The translations under genes were made by a program, and so were the position numbers. DNA of 64,000 nucleotides from Guadua angustifolia (taxonomy: Eukaryota > Streptophyta > Magnoliopsida > Poales > Poaceae): assembly GCA_036346375.1 (NCBI GenBank), contig CM070504.1, positions 6,631,890 through 6,695,889 on the forward strand. Direction: 5' to 3'. This document shows, in pieces, positions 1-12,124 of this stretch. Each line of letters starts with the position of its first letter. The stretch's first letter is position 1. The notes under the pieces were generated by a model. That model was given only the letters and a program-made list of their open reading frames with translations. It was not told the origin of the DNA and did no database searches.

Positions 1-649
1 TTTGGGAAGAAACTTCAGAAATGACTGCAACCTTTTGATTCTCCTCGTCGAAAATGTCCAGGCCATTAATAAAGAGAGGATGGATGCGAGCAGTTGCTGC
101 AAAATCCCCACAAAAAATACTGAGCTATCAACTACTGAAATATAAGAAAGATTAAATGCTTGCTCAAGCATATCAAGCATATGAATCTATGCTGCATTAG
201 TTTAAAGAAGAGCAACGCCTAGATATGTTTTTTTCCCCTCTTTTGCTTATGCCAAATCATTGAGTAAATGCCCATATCTTATTCAATTTCTGAAACTTCT
301 ATATTTTAATTAGGCTAGTTGAACCAAATGACCAAATATCGCTGCTTGAAATAAACACAAAATTGCTCTCACACGACCAATCCTTGCCGATATCTTTGGA
401 TCCAAAGAGGAAAGTGCTCCAACCCCTCTCCACGGCCGCCGTCATCACCTGACGGTTCTCGGTCCATATCCAAACAGTCTTCTTTGATTCTGCTGGCTCA
501 GCAGGAGAAGCGCACATCTTGATAGACGGTAGACGCGGGCAAGCTGACGCTAATGCTGCATTAAAATCCCAACTCACGATCAATATTGCGACAGAGAAAT
601 CAACAGTAGGGTGGGGGGCCCTAAATCCTAAATTCTTCATTCGATGCAA
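1..649 (-). CDS. 3-dehydroquinate synthase II-like protein, 5' part (gene runs off the left edge)
   Basis: Two exons are readable on the minus strand. The first ends at 373 with donor GTGAGAG and encodes KTVWIWTENRQVMTAAVERGW, the start of the plant homologues of archaeal-type 3-dehydroquinate synthase (DHQS family, shikimate-pathway related). The second starts at 96 after the acceptor TTTTGCAG and continues to position 1 as ...TARIHPLFINGLDIFDEENQ. The phases match: the last T of exon 1 joins CA to give Ser in DWSS-TARIHP. The open frame reaches back to an ATG at 649. Another in-frame Met lies at 517, and an AG acceptor between them would allow an upstream exon, so the true start is uncertain. 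A plastid location is usual for such proteins, but no clear transit peptide can be called. The family call is from memory of the motif. Only about a quarter of the protein is present. Confidence 0.72.
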
Positions 650-1430
650 ATAGTGAAATCGAGAACTGATGGAACACTTGATAAGATCTTAGACTGGTTT
701 TATTTGTGACCGGTGGGTTATCAGGACATGTTAATGCTTGTGAAATCATCAAATCAAAGTGGATTCTTAGGATTCCTGAGCTTTTGGGTTAACGAAACTG
801 AAAGCCTGTGAAAGAAGTTTGATCCCGATTTGGTTGTCCATGGACTATCCAAAATGGGGTCAGAACCCATGACAGGAATCGAGGAATCTACTTATGGGCA
901 AGAAGCTCCTAAAAAACACCCAAGATAAAGAGGATTTGGTGATAGCAAACAGCGCAGAAATGGAAGATTTGCGGTACCTGTTCTTTCGGGGGCATGGAAG
1001 CAAGCTAGCGCTTTGGCAGAGCCCAAGGAGGAGAAGACTGCCATCACATATACTTGCACTCACGCGGTCACACCCACCCACCCCCAAAAAAAAATTTCTG
1101 TCTCTTCCACCAGTTTTCTGGGTTGGATGAAGCTGTGGAGCAGGAGCCCAAGGCTGCAGCAGAGGTGGAAATCAGGCAGCACCCCTATCCGCCACTCGCG
1201 GAGCAGGCGACGGCGTGGAAGCGCAGGCCCAGAGTCGATGGGGAAGAAGCGTGGGTTGCCGTAGGCTCTTCTGTCTGGGCCGACCGTACGGTGCGGCCCA
1301 AAATGAGTTGGAGACTGTGCCGAGTGGGGACACACACGTGGTTCACTGCGCGATTGCATGGGATTTTCGGCAAGTTGCCGTGCGTTCCGGTTACACGGAA
1401 CGGAGCAGATGGTTCGTGACTCAACGACGC
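650..1430. other. Intergenic, upstream side of the DHQS-like gene
   Basis: This should hold the promoter of the minus-strand gene. It contains short overlapping open frames on both strands at 860-1424 that look like chance GC-rich frames. I see no recognisable protein, RNA gene or element. Confidence 0.4.
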
Positions 1431-1844
1431 TTCTTTATCTCTAGAGCTGGGATGGGATTGTCCTACCCATCCAACAGTCAGAGACGGATCTACAGGTCAC
1501 GGTATACCCTATAGATTTGGCCACGGTATGCTCTATAGATTTAGTCTAATAATACCTTCTATTAAAGCTTGCAAGGTTTCGACTCAATGAGGCTATCCAC
1601 CTGTCCCTGCAAATTACGAATAGATCTCTGCAAATTACGAATAGGTCCTTCGCGATTTTTTGAAAGGGCAAGATTTCCTTTTCCGAATCGCGTTTGGGTC
1701 CCTCGTGCGCCGTTTTGCGGAAAAAACCTCCCGTAAAATTCAAATCGCGAACAAGCCCTTTTCTAATTTTTCAGGGATAGCGACAGTCCAAAACGTAACA
1801 TTTAAGTCCTTGCTCTTTACGTTTAGGTCCTTTCTCCGTTTTTC

Positions 1845-2170
1845 TCGAGAAAAAAGTTTTCGTCACCAGAAAAATTTGTTCAGCTCTATCTCTAGACTTT
1901 TTCCCTTCGTTCTTTCCGGAAAAAATATTTTCGTGCTCTGTTTTCCTCGTTTTTCCCGAAAAAAATGTTTTCGTGCTCCGTTTTTCCCGGAAAAAATGTT
2001 TTCGTGCTCCGTTTTTCCTCGCTTTTCCAAAAAAAAAATCGTGGTCCGTTTTTTCTCTGAGAAAAACACAAATTTGTTTTTCATTCACGCGCGCGGCAAA
2101 ATTTGTTTTCGTGATCCATTTTTCTCCGAAAAAAACATAAATTTGTTTTCCGTTCACGCGCGCGGCGTGC
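1845..2170. repeat. Imperfect short tandem repeats with a TTTTCGTGCTC core
   Basis: The phrase TTTTCGTGCTC followed by CGTTTTTCC and a run of A recurs at irregular spacing of roughly 30-40 bases, then grades into AAATTTGTTTTC plus CACGCGCGCGGC copies near 2085 and 2155. The open frames here on both strands are low-complexity translations of the repeat, not genes. Confidence 0.6.
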
Positions 2171-4330
2171 GCCGCGCTTATTGTTCTAGTATAGTTTATA
2201 TGCAGACATTATCTTATACAGTCAGCTTATGCAGGTTATAACTTTAGATCCGTAGATCCGATTGAGCTGATTCTTATTAGATTAGTTTTGAAATTGAATC
2301 TAGTTTCTACAGTTAAAATTTCACATCAATCCAACGGTTGGATCTTCAAAAACTACTATTTTAGTTAACATGTGTCAGTCTGTGTTTTGCTGAAACCGAA
2401 GCAGCTTTTTATAATTTGTTTAGGGGTGAATTGAGAATCAATAAAAATTTGTTTTAGTTTCCGTGCATATGATTTGAGTGCAAGACTGCTAGTTGATTTA
2501 TAGAGTAGAAACAAATATAATTGCTACTTTGCTAGAGACTAGAGAGTTGCTTGTTAATGCATTGCTTTTTTTGTTTGTAGAGTTGTTGAATTTTGAAGAG
2601 GAACGGAGACATTGCATCTTTTTTCTGGAAACATGCAGCAAAGAAGGCTGCTGCTGTTTCATCTCCTTCCATGACTCTGCCTAGAAACGTAAGCTTCTTT
2701 TATGCATATTTCATACTTAAAATGTTCGAACTATTTATATTGTAATTTATACTTGTATTATCATGTTTCTAGTTATTTTATACTCGTATACCGAATTTCT
2801 CGACAATATTTGTAGTTGTTTACCGAATTGTTCATTAGATTTTACTGAATTGTATATTATAATATTACCTCGGCATACTCTAACTTAAAATCCTAGATCC
2901 ACCACGATCAACAGCTATTCCATCCCCCCAACTAATTTATGTTTGATGGACCTGCAGCTTTACTGTAGAAAAAAAGGGTGTAGCTGATACTTGCCTGGCA
3001 AGGATTGGATACATTTTCTTCTTCGCGCCGGTGAAACAGTGGTCTAGGTAGCAGAACTCGCGGTCTCGCACAGCTAATAGGGGAGAGTTAGGGGCACGAG
3101 CTCAGGCTCACCGGTCAGCTGCCGATTTCTGTGACTTCACGCGGACATACACAGCAGGTGAGCCAGCCCGAGCCGTCCGTTGGGCTTGGGCGGCGAGAAC
3201 CTGTCGCTCTTTTGATCATGTCCGCCTTTTTATAATACTGTTTCATGTCATGACTCGTGTGGGCGGAACGAAAACGAACGGCGGGCGCGTTTGGAGGGGG
3301 AGGAAACTTCCGTCGCCTAAGCCGTGTTCTCCGCACCGCGTCCGGCTGCGCTCGTCGGGACGCGACCGACCGCGTCAATCCGCCTGACGGACCGTGCGCC
3401 CGTGCCCGTGCCAAAAGATGCCCTTGCGCTCGCAGTCGCACGTAAATCTGTCGTGTGCCGCCTAGCTGTACCAACTCGAGCTTAAAGCTGGTATTTGCAC
3501 GCTGCTGCATGGGGTCCAATCAGGTTCTGCTGATTGGAGATGACTGGTTGTAGTGGGCTCCTGAGCTGAATCAGCTGATCGAGCCAAAGCCGAGACTCCG
3601 GCGAGATGATGTCGAGACAGAGAAAAACAAGACACGGTGGCGGACAGAAGAACCTGGTCCAAGGACGCGCCCTGTCTGTCCTTTTCGATGATCTCATGGC
3701 CGGTGGCCCAGGTCCAACGGCTACCCTAATACAAAGGTCCTGTTTCTTTAGATTTTTTCACTAGTATAAAAGCCAAAAAATTAAAGTTTAAACAATTAAC
3801 TTTTTATCTGAAGCTTTTCAAAAACCATAAGTCTCGATATAATCAAAAGCTAAAAGTTACTGGAGATAGACTTTTTTTACTTATTGATGGTTTCACAACC
3901 CAACACTAAACAGCAGCCGAAATGAAATGTTGTAGTCAATTATAATTGCTAAGCACAACCGTTACAACGATTATGTCTTATATTATACGCTTTTTTCAGC
4001 TCGTTTACTCGTAAGTCCAATACACTTTGGTCTTCACCTAAAGCCTTGAATACGATATGCATCTTTGATGGGTATTTGAAAAGAGTGCAATGCTCTGCAA
4101 CTAAGAAAAAGTGAAAAGCTCCTACAGGAGTTATGCTCGGTGAAGTCACTCCCATTTGTAACGAAGTGCCAGAGGAATGATGCTTGATAAATTTTGGTTG
4201 CAGAAACTGTAGGTTTTTCCCAAGTAGGGACGTGATTGGGTAAACGTCACGTTTGGATATACGAGTGATTTCAAGAAGACCCGGGACTCATTTGCAAAAT
4301 CACCCCAACGGACCGTTCAACCCTTCCATC
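2171..4330. other. Intergenic region upstream of the SAUR gene
   Basis: AT-rich sequence to about 3000, then a GC-rich patch (3100-3450), then an AT-rich stretch (3735-3930). No coding region is supported. Part of 3734-3922 may be a decayed MITE, but no clean ends were found. Confidence 0.35.
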
Positions 4331-4333
4331 TCA

Positions 4334-4339
4334 TATAAA
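4334..4339 (+). promoter_or_regulatory. TATA box of the SAUR gene
   Basis: TATAAA lies in the context TCATATAAAC, 91 bases before the start codon at 4430. That is normal spacing for a plant gene with a short 5' leader. Confidence 0.6.
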
Positions 4340-4429
4340 CTAGTTCGCTCTCCTCCAATCTTTTGAGACTCGGAACCCGTCCAAGGAAGCAGAGGGGTTC
4401 AAGAAACAGAGCAAGGAGGACTCTCCGCA

Positions 4430-4792
4430 ATGGCCGGCTGCTGCGTCTTCCTCCGATGGTCGTCAACCACGCCCTCCCGCCTCGGCTACCGGTCCCTCGA
4501 CGAGGACTGCGGCGAGCACGCCACTGGCCCGTCGCCGGCGAGGGTGACGGTCGTCGTCGGGAAGGAGCGGAGGGTGTTCTTGGTGGACCAGCTCGTGCTC
4601 GACACCTACCCGTTCCGGGTGCTCCTGGAGACGGTCGTGAGGAAGGAAGAGAGGAGGGGCAAGGCCATCTTCGTCGACGTCGACGCCATCCTGTTCGAGC
4701 ACATACTTTGGTTAGCCTGCCACGAGCGATCCGTCTCGCTCCTGCAGCCCGACCTCAAGGAGATCATAGAGTTCTACTCCCAGGACGCGTGA
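4430..4792 (+). CDS. SAUR-family auxin-responsive protein
   Basis: Intronless 120-residue frame. Residues about 38-117 carry the SAUR core: VTVVVGKERRVFLVDQLVLD, then YPFRVLLETV, then the acidic VDVDAILFEHILWLAC block, ending LLQPDLKEIIEFYSQDA. Length, lack of introns and single domain fit the family. SAUR proteins are small auxin-induced regulators; many inhibit PP2C.D phosphatases and so activate plasma-membrane H+-ATPases in cell expansion. That role is family knowledge and is not shown for this member. The GC-rich N-terminal 35 residues (MAGCCVFLRWSS...) are variable in the family. The start is the first ATG after the TATA box at 4334. The frame is complete with no lesions. The overlapping longer frame at 4363-4827 is a GC-rich shadow. 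SAURs often occur in clusters, but no second copy is visible here. Confidence 0.85.
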   Translation: MAGCCVFLRWSSTTPSRLGYRSLDEDCGEHATGPSPARVTVVVGKERRVFLVDQLVLDTYPFRVLLETVVRKEERRGKAIFVDVDAILFEHILWLACHERSVSLLQPDLKEIIEFYSQDA

Positions 4793-6309
4793 TTTTCATT
4801 CCGCCCGTCCTTGCGTCTGCATGCTGATTTCTTGATCAGATTGTTCTTTTCCTTTTATTGTTTTCTCTTGATAATGTGCATACTGATTGTTATCTGTTAC
4901 AACGATACTATTGGCAATGAAAATAGATAAGTATGAACTCGCTTTGGTCGTCAAATCTGATTGCTTTGCAGTTCTCTGGTTAGTTCTTGGTGTACGTACG
5001 CTCTTCTGATTTTTTTTATCAATTTCGTTTCGTTAACTCTGTTTCTCATTTTATTCCATTCCAATTATGTGTTCATATACGTGGTTATGCACCTATAATT
5101 AGGAGGGAGACCACCATGGTTAAATTATCGAACATGCAACGCAATTACTAAAGAAATTTTGTTCTGGTCATTTTCACAATTCGGTAAGAACATGTCAATT
5201 CTTAGTCTGCTCAAATGCTGTATTACAATACGCTATCGCCTGAACATGACATCCAACAACTAGAACATCTTGACCACTTCGCTGTCATGATCTTGGTGAT
5301 CAACTCATCGAATTGTATTTCTTTCAAAAAAAAAAAACTCATCGAATTGTTGACTGCCAGACAAAAAAAATTCACAAAAAACGTATACATCCCAGCATGA
5401 TTGGTGTCCCAACCAGAGAAAAAAACGCGTTACATTTGGGTAAGAACATCCTTTGGTCTACCCACCGGAGTCCTGCTATATTTCAAATATTCGTTGGCAT
5501 CAAATCAATAAATCATACTTATGGTTTCATAAAATATTCAAATAGATGCGTGCACAGACCGAGTCATGTAAGAGGAACGGCTGTTTGTTTTGTTGGCTAT
5601 CTTCAGATTTCCATGGTCGCTCTAGTTGATGCATGGTTGTCAGGATGATCCCTTTCAACATGGACAGGTTGCTAGGTGAATTCCAGGCTTAAGCTCTATG
5701 ATCCTTCGCAACTTCACAACCTGGGCTTAGTGACTAGTTCAGAAATTAGGCCCAAGCATAACTTGGCTGTTTCTATTGGAAAGGAAAGCAATGAAGCTAC
5801 TGTTTCCTAACAGCTACAGCTTTTGCATGAAAAAAAAAAGCTATCCATTGGTATCAACCAAAGTATTTTGGTGCAGATGAACCTTTTATTTTAGGGCTGC
5901 TGAGAATAATCTTTCTGGAGTATTATTAATGTGACCTTTGTTGGTGTATGTAGTTGCGGAAGGTAGACAGGGAAAAGCTTAAGTGTTTGTGTACTACTCA
6001 TAACGTAGTGTTCTCTGAGCATCTTCTGTTCCCAACCAACAAAGCTCTGATGCCTTTGCAACCGAATTCCTTACCTGTTAAGTCTGTATATATAAATCTA
6101 GCAGAAAATATCAGAATTCATAACTGCTTTCAATCACAGGTGTCCACTACTGTTGCATGATTACTCCAAGATGTCTCTTATGTATTTCTTGGAAATTCAG
6201 GTGATGGAAAACCCTTCAAGTCAGAAGTTGCCAATACGTTTGCCGTCAAGCGTACTGTTGCCAACTTCCTCACAGTAGCACTACATCCCTACTAGGGTGC
6301 TCTCTAGTG
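4793..6309. other. Intergenic region downstream of the SAUR gene
   Basis: The 3' UTR of the SAUR gene is expected at the left end. The rest is AT-rich with only short open frames (for example 5313-5648 and 5954-6160) that match nothing I recognise. Confidence 0.35.
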
Positions 6310-6314
6310 GCGTA

Positions 6315-9095
6315 TAAAATAACCCTAAAATTTTCAAAATGAGTTTATTCAAATTTATTGGATTTTATTTGTTTTTTCCGAATTTTTTCGTATTTATTTG
6401 GCTTTTATTTGCAAACTTTCTGTTTCGGGAAAGGGTCTCCGTTTCCCGCTTTCCTTTTCGGGTTGGCGCTTTCCCCCTCCGACCCACTTCCTTTCTTCCC
6501 CGCGGCCCAGCCCGCTCTCCACCGTCCTGGCCTGCTCCCTTTTCCCCTATGCGGGCCGCCTCCTCCGCTTGGGCCCGCCATCATTGACTCCCGTCGTGCC
6601 TGCCCAATCTTCCGCCTTGCCTTCATCCTCCTCCCCACTTCTTTGGCTCGGCTCGTCCCGTCGCCCTTCTCCTGGCGTCGGCCCCATGCCCCGCGCCCCA
6701 CCCGCCCGACTCGTCCCATCGCCCTGCGTCACATCGCCGCGCCCATCACGTCGCCGCTCGCGCGTCACTTCCTCGCGCCACGTGCCGCCTCGAGCCTTCC
6801 CCGACCGCCTTGAGTCCCTCCCCACGCCGCCCACCACCCCCCGCGGTCGCTCTTTCTCCCGCCCTCTCTCTCTCTCCTCCCTTCGGCGCTATAAAACCCC
6901 CCGAACTCCGCTTCTTTTCCCCGCCCTGAGTCCGCGATGAGCTCCTCTCCCTTTTCCCCAAGACTCCTCTCTCTGGCGTCCCTTCTCGGAAGACGCCCAC
7001 CGCTCTTCTTCCCTTCGACAAATCCTGCGCTTTCGCGCCGAGTCTCCTCTCTGTCTCTCTGCCCGCGGGGCCCCTTGTTAGTGCACCCTCCATCCCTTTG
7101 CGCTCGGGTCCCACCGGCCACCAGCGTCTTGGCGTGGGCACAAGGCCGTCTCAGAGGCCACAAAGCCGTGGGCATGATCTTTGAGCCAAGATCACTATCT
7201 TGACCGATATCAATTTTGATTTTCGAATTTTAATTTGATTTCCGGATTAAAATTTTATTTAAAATACAAAAAACATTTTAAAATTCAGAAAAATGCCCAA
7301 AAATACATATTTTTGACCAGTTCGAGCCGCTGAGTCCAAAATGATTTCTGTTCCGCCAAACCAAGTCCCAAAGATTCCAAAAATGTCCACAAACCCTATT
7401 CCAACCATTTTTTCTCTGTTTCTTTTTTCGTGTTTTCTCTCTCTCTTGGTTGTTTTTAATCGTTTATTTATTGATTGCGTTTTCTCGCATTAGATTCGAT
7501 GTTGGAGTAGCCCTTGGAGCAATTCTCAAAGTAGGAGCCGTACCCGGAGCTGTACCAGGAGTAGGAGCTGTCTGAAGCCAGCCACGACTACAGTTACTTT
7601 CCTCTAGGAGAACTCTCGACCCCGCAAGACAAGCCACACTCTTGAACATTTTGAACCCAATTCTACTAAAGTATCTATATATTTTCATACCGCATTATTT
7701 CTGATATTCTAGAAAACTAAAGATGAGATAGCTTAGAATGACATGATTAGCTATAACTGAATGTTAAACCTATTGTTATGCCTCAATCCCTTTTTAATCT
7801 TAGGTTATAAAATATTGAACCATCGTAGATTAGTAGTTAATATAATTTCACATTTAGCTAAAATTGTTTAAAATCTCCGAGAGATGGTTCGGACGATTTT
7901 CAAAATGTTACGGTTAAGGAGATAGTGTTGGGCTGACCACAGAAGGTGGATGCTGGTCCAACCCCTAACCGATGACAAAGCCAGGATGTGGTGTGGTGGT
8001 TGGTATAGTAGGTACCAATGGTTTGTGGTACATAATTGGCTGAGTCTCAGGCACTTAAGGACCGATGTTTTGGGCAAAATAAATAAATTCAGTTCCTGCT
8101 CAACCACAACTTGGGCTGATCAGCCTTGTTGACCTGTTCCAACATAGCTCAGTACATTGTACTTCCCTTTGGAATACCTATAGGAGGTAGCTACCATTCT
8201 AGTAGGAGAATGGTTCGCGGAGCGACTAGAGTGGAACGGGAATGGGGTGGCCATTCGCCGGTTCTCACAACAGTAGGTATCCACAGTTGGTCAGATCGCG
8301 TTTCCCGTCTTGGCCAGTGGGTCCTCGAGACTGTGGATCCACGTAACCTACTAGATAGAAGCTAAAGAAGGGAAGTTCAACAAAAAGTTATGATCATCTC
8401 AGTTTGGTCGCATGCATTTAAGTTGCATGTTAACCTCGAGTGGCATTACGGCCGAAGATATCTTGTGGGTAAAGCTGAGCAGCTCTGCAGAGTGATATCA
8501 ATGGTATTCGAATACACCGTGCTTCCGGTTATTGAAGCTGAGTTAATCTAGGGTGATTCCTGTAACCGCGCTCAAGTAGTTTTTATAAATAGAATTTGTC
8601 GTAAATTTAAACTTTGCAAATAATCCCCATAGTATTGCCTATTATTTGGTTTTTGTTTCAAATGTAAAATAAAACTGGTATTTAATAACTTGCATCCACA
8701 ATACTTAAAACATGTGCCTACCTTTGTTTATTTCTGCATGTAGTATTCAGAATTTTCGTGTGCTTTGTTGAGTACTGTTGTGTACTCATCCTTGCCTCCC
8801 ACCCCCTCTAAATTTCAATGAAGTCGGCGAATTCCATGAGAGCGTAGATGGCGATAAAGTTTGATTTTGAAGGCTTTGATCTATCTGTTCAAGACTTTCC
8901 TGTGGGTGTTTTTGTGATGTATTTGGTGCCAGCCGCACCCTTTGTAAAACTCTGGCCGTTATACCCTTAATTTATATATAAAATATTTGCTTTCGCTCTT
9001 ATGTCTAGCAATGTACACTTGGTTACATACAGCTAAAATCCTAGGTAGCTGTGAAGGTATTTATATGCACCCCCTGAAAAGGGCGGTCCGTCACA
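6315..9095 (+). mobile_element. Probable gypsy-type solo LTR, plus orientation
   Basis: The 5-bp sequence GCGTA occurs at 6310-6314 and again at 9096-9100, directly after an end reading GGTCCGTCACA. The left end reads TAAAATAACCCTAAAATTTT, similar to the gypsy LTR start TGTAACATCCCAAAAATTT found elsewhere in this window (read on minus from 62539), but with the first TG missing. Inside is a promoter-like arrangement: a GC-rich, CT-rich stretch, TATAAAA at 6890-6896, then a pyrimidine-rich leader. No internal region or second LTR is present. The open frames at 6339-7175 are translations of GC-rich LTR sequence. Uncertain because of the missing TG and the short TSD. Confidence 0.55.
6890..6896 (+). 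promoter_or_regulatory. TATA box inside the solo LTR
   Basis: TATAAAA follows GC-rich promoter-like DNA and precedes a CT-rich leader. This is typical of the U3/R boundary of a gypsy LTR. Confidence 0.5.
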
Positions 9096-9100
9096 GCGTA

Positions 9101-10232
9101 TGCGACATGTTAGCCAGTTTTCTAGCAAATCAGCAAAGTCAATGATAGATAAACTTGAATGAAAGTCTATCCTGGATGAAATATCGATGTGAAGCAATAA
9201 AGAACATGAATGAAATATCGAAACAAGGCATAGATGTTACTCATAGATTGATCATCACGTCAATGTGAATCATTATTGATCAAAATCGAATTACAAAGGC
9301 AAGATTCCAATAGCTACGACCTACTCCTAAGTCCTTTGATAGATAACCCTCGTTTTTGCCTTACTTGGTCCTCGGTCTTTGTGATCGGCTTCCGACAATG
9401 GATTATCAGGTAACTGTCTTCTCTTCATCTTTTGGGATCTTAATCTGCTTAAACTTTGTTTATTTTTACCTCAGATCTTGCTCAATATCTAGAACCTGAT
9501 CAAAGAACAGTCATACGAAGAAGTGGCTATGTATAATAAAACTGGCTCATCCCTCTGTACTACTGATCTGAGCTTCTTTGATAAAAGCATGATATACCCA
9601 TACTAAGGCGTCTTAAGCACGTTACTGATGCTTCAGAAAAGGTATGTAATCGCGTGCTCAAAATATCATCTCCATCGGCGATGATCCAAGCTAATGTATA
9701 ATCTTCAAAAGAATAGCATCTATCAACAACGTGAATAGAATTTCTACCAGTCTTGTGTTGATGGCTTATCAGAAAGCAATTTTATTCCTCGCTCATCTTC
9801 GCCCTCATCTGCGGTGTTTATTGAATCTTTCCTTGAATAGATCTTCTCGTTTCTAATCTCATCTTGACAAATTCATTTCTTGCATCCACCTTTCCTTAGT
9901 CGGTATCTTTGGAGGCTTGTTAGCGTGGCTGATGCTTAATTCCGATTCTTAACAAATCTCAATCTTTTCTTAAAATCATATCAACTGCTAAAAATAATTT
10001 TGCCGATTATTTTGCTAATCAAAATCTGACGACAACACGAAGAGACTAGTTAGCAACAAAATATTCTTTGGAGCCGTGACAAGCGTCTGAAATCTGCCTC
10101 ACCATGCTCTCTTCTTTTAGAACATCACAGGAAAAGAGACAGTCTGAAAACCTGCACATTATCAAGAAGAATTAGGCCTAGGACTAGGAGCCGATGTGGA
10201 CATGATACATGCTAATTCACTGTTTTAGTCCT
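9101..10232. other. Intergenic, likely degraded repeats
   Basis: No gene is supported. A minus-strand start like TGTTAAGAATCGGAATTAAG near 9953 suggests an old LTR fragment, but no matching end or TSD was found. Confidence 0.3.
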
Positions 10233-10455
10233 TGTTAGAAGAAAGACGCGCAAAACATATGAAGAAGATCAAAACACAAAGAACAAGAGACATAGATTTA
10301 ACGTGGAAAACTCTTGCGGGAAAAAACCACGGGCGTCGGCCGGCAAATATTCACTATTTTCTGGAGAGTTACAAAACCTAGGGAACCAATCGCCCCCGAG
10401 TGGCTTACAAGAAGGTATAAATAGATGGAGGCGACCTAGGTCAAACTTGGAAACC
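10233..10455 (-). mobile_element. Possible copia-type LTR fragment, minus orientation
   Basis: Read on minus, the stretch has a TATA-like CTATTTATACC, then CCACGTTAAATCTATGTCTC and a TTGTTCTTTGTG run, ending CTTCTAACA at 10233. That order is typical of the 3' half of copia LTRs. No primer-binding site or partner LTR was seen, so this is a fragment at best. Confidence 0.35.
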
Positions 10456-10462
10456 GATTCAT

Positions 10463-12124
10463 AAAATTATTTTTTCAGAATTATCCTCCGCGTGATTTTT
10501 TTTTTGCAAAAATGGCCCCGAGTTTGCAAATCCAGCGTACGGGGAGTGCTACATCACATTGCCATGCACGGGAAGTGCAAACCTAATGCTGTGCACGGGG
10601 ATCACTGCATTAGGTTTGCAGCGCCTTTGCTCAACGGCATACAAAATACAAAAAAAATGATGTTGTACTGTAGCACTGCATTGATACAGTACCACGGTAC
10701 CATAGCGTTTTTTCTTTTTGAATTTTGGATCACCGTTGAGTGGAGACGCAGTATCTAAATTTAAATATAGTTCATTATATATAAATTACCGATACCACAT
10801 ATTTAAAATAGTAATGTGTATATATATATATATTAAACCATGGCGTGTAGCATAGCACATATTGTTAACCATTTTCTTTCTCTATTATCTTTCTTTATGT
10901 CGTCATCCTCCCTCCTCTTATTTGTTGCCATCAGCAGAAACCGATGATATGGCTGCCAAAATAGCACAAACCACATTGATTTAGATCCTTCTCAGTAAAA
11001 CCACCTTCCAAAACTACCTTAGGATGTAAGTTTCTTAATTGTAACATTAGGGTGTAAATTGACTTGATTTTTTAAGTTTAGAGTGTTTAAATACTTGGTT
11101 TTGTAGTTGTGAGCATTAAATAAACTTTTTATAAAGTCCACTGATGTAAAATAGACTTATTTCTACTTATAAATTTATATTATTATATTAAACTCTAGAG
11201 TGAAACACCGGTATAGACCAATATTGAAACGAACTATTTTAACAGCCACACCGATATAGCTTTGGAATGGTATTGATGAGTATGCTTACAACAACTTAAC
11301 CTAGCCTCAATCAAGTTCCTTCGCTGAAGAGTTTTTTTAAAAAAATAAAAAACTACTCCCATCAACCAACTTGAGTATCTTCTTTTCTAGTTTTTGGTCC
11401 AGGGCTGTTTCTGTAGCACTCGGTTGACACGATCGGGCTTGTCGCTCTGGGTCGAACTGCTTGCTTATTGCCTAATGGGCTAGGTGGATAGTTAATGGGT
11501 ATTAGGATTTGCTGTTTGAACAAATTCGGATTGAATAAATGTTCTGTTCTACCTTCTAGCTCGAATAGAAGAAGTTGGTTTACTATTTCGTGTACATTTG
11601 AGACTTCAAATACTATGCACATAGTTTTTCTACTAAAAAACCAGGATTTAAATCATACCTCCCAATCTGTTGCGGTAAAGGATATGAAAAGGTTATTGTA
11701 ATTATAGGGGGCTATCACGAAAGTTATGCTACATGACACGGTTATATATATATAATATTACTAATTTAAATATATGGTATTGGTAATTTATATATAATGA
11801 ACTATATTTAAATTTAGACACTGCACCACCGCCGATAAATACCGTCATTCCACTCAGTGGCAATCCAAAATTAAAAAAAAACACTGCAGTACCACGGTAC
11901 TATAGCAATACAACACTTCCGTACCATGGCATTTTTCTTTTTGTATTTTGTATGTCACTGAGTGGAGGCGCTGCAAACCTAATACAACGCTCCCCGTGCA
12001 CGTCATTAGGTTTGTAACGCTTCCGGTGCGTAGTAATGTGATGCAGTGCTCTCTATGCGTGGATTTTTGGATTTTTTGATAAAAAAATTCACATATAGGC
12101 TAGTTCTAAATAAAATAATCTTTT
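10463..12124. mobile_element. Foldback / long terminal-inverted-repeat element
   Basis: The left arm (about 10463-10845) is the reverse complement of the right arm (about 11735-12124), with many mismatches but continuous collinearity. Both arms carry CACGGGGA next to GCATTAGGTTTGCAGCGCCT-like sequence, TACAAAATACAAAAA, and TTTAAATATAGTTCATTATA followed by a TA-rich run. The 890-bp centre has no recognised transposase. Element ends and TSD could not be fixed, so the superfamily is unknown. Confidence 0.6.

Noticed and set aside
860..1424. Several overlapping 75-121 residue frames on both strands
   Set aside because: No motif, no splice context, and all overlap one another in GC-rich DNA.
1660..2241. 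193-residue frame with repeated FSRKKCFRAPFFPEK
   Set aside because: Translation of the short tandem repeats, open on both strands.
3734..3922. Possible Tourist-like MITE (GGTCCTGTTTCTTTAG start)
   Set aside because: The reverse end matches only weakly and no TSD was found.
4363..4827. 154-residue Arg-rich frame over the SAUR gene
   Set aside because: Shadow of the SAUR frame in GC-rich sequence.
6358..7175. Long Pro/Ser- or Arg/Gly-rich frames
   Set aside because: Lie in the GC-rich promoter part of a solo LTR, on both strands.
11362..11701. Opposed 86- and 68-residue frames in the foldback element centre, briefly considered as plastid-derived DNA
   Set aside because: I could not match either to a plastid gene; no support.
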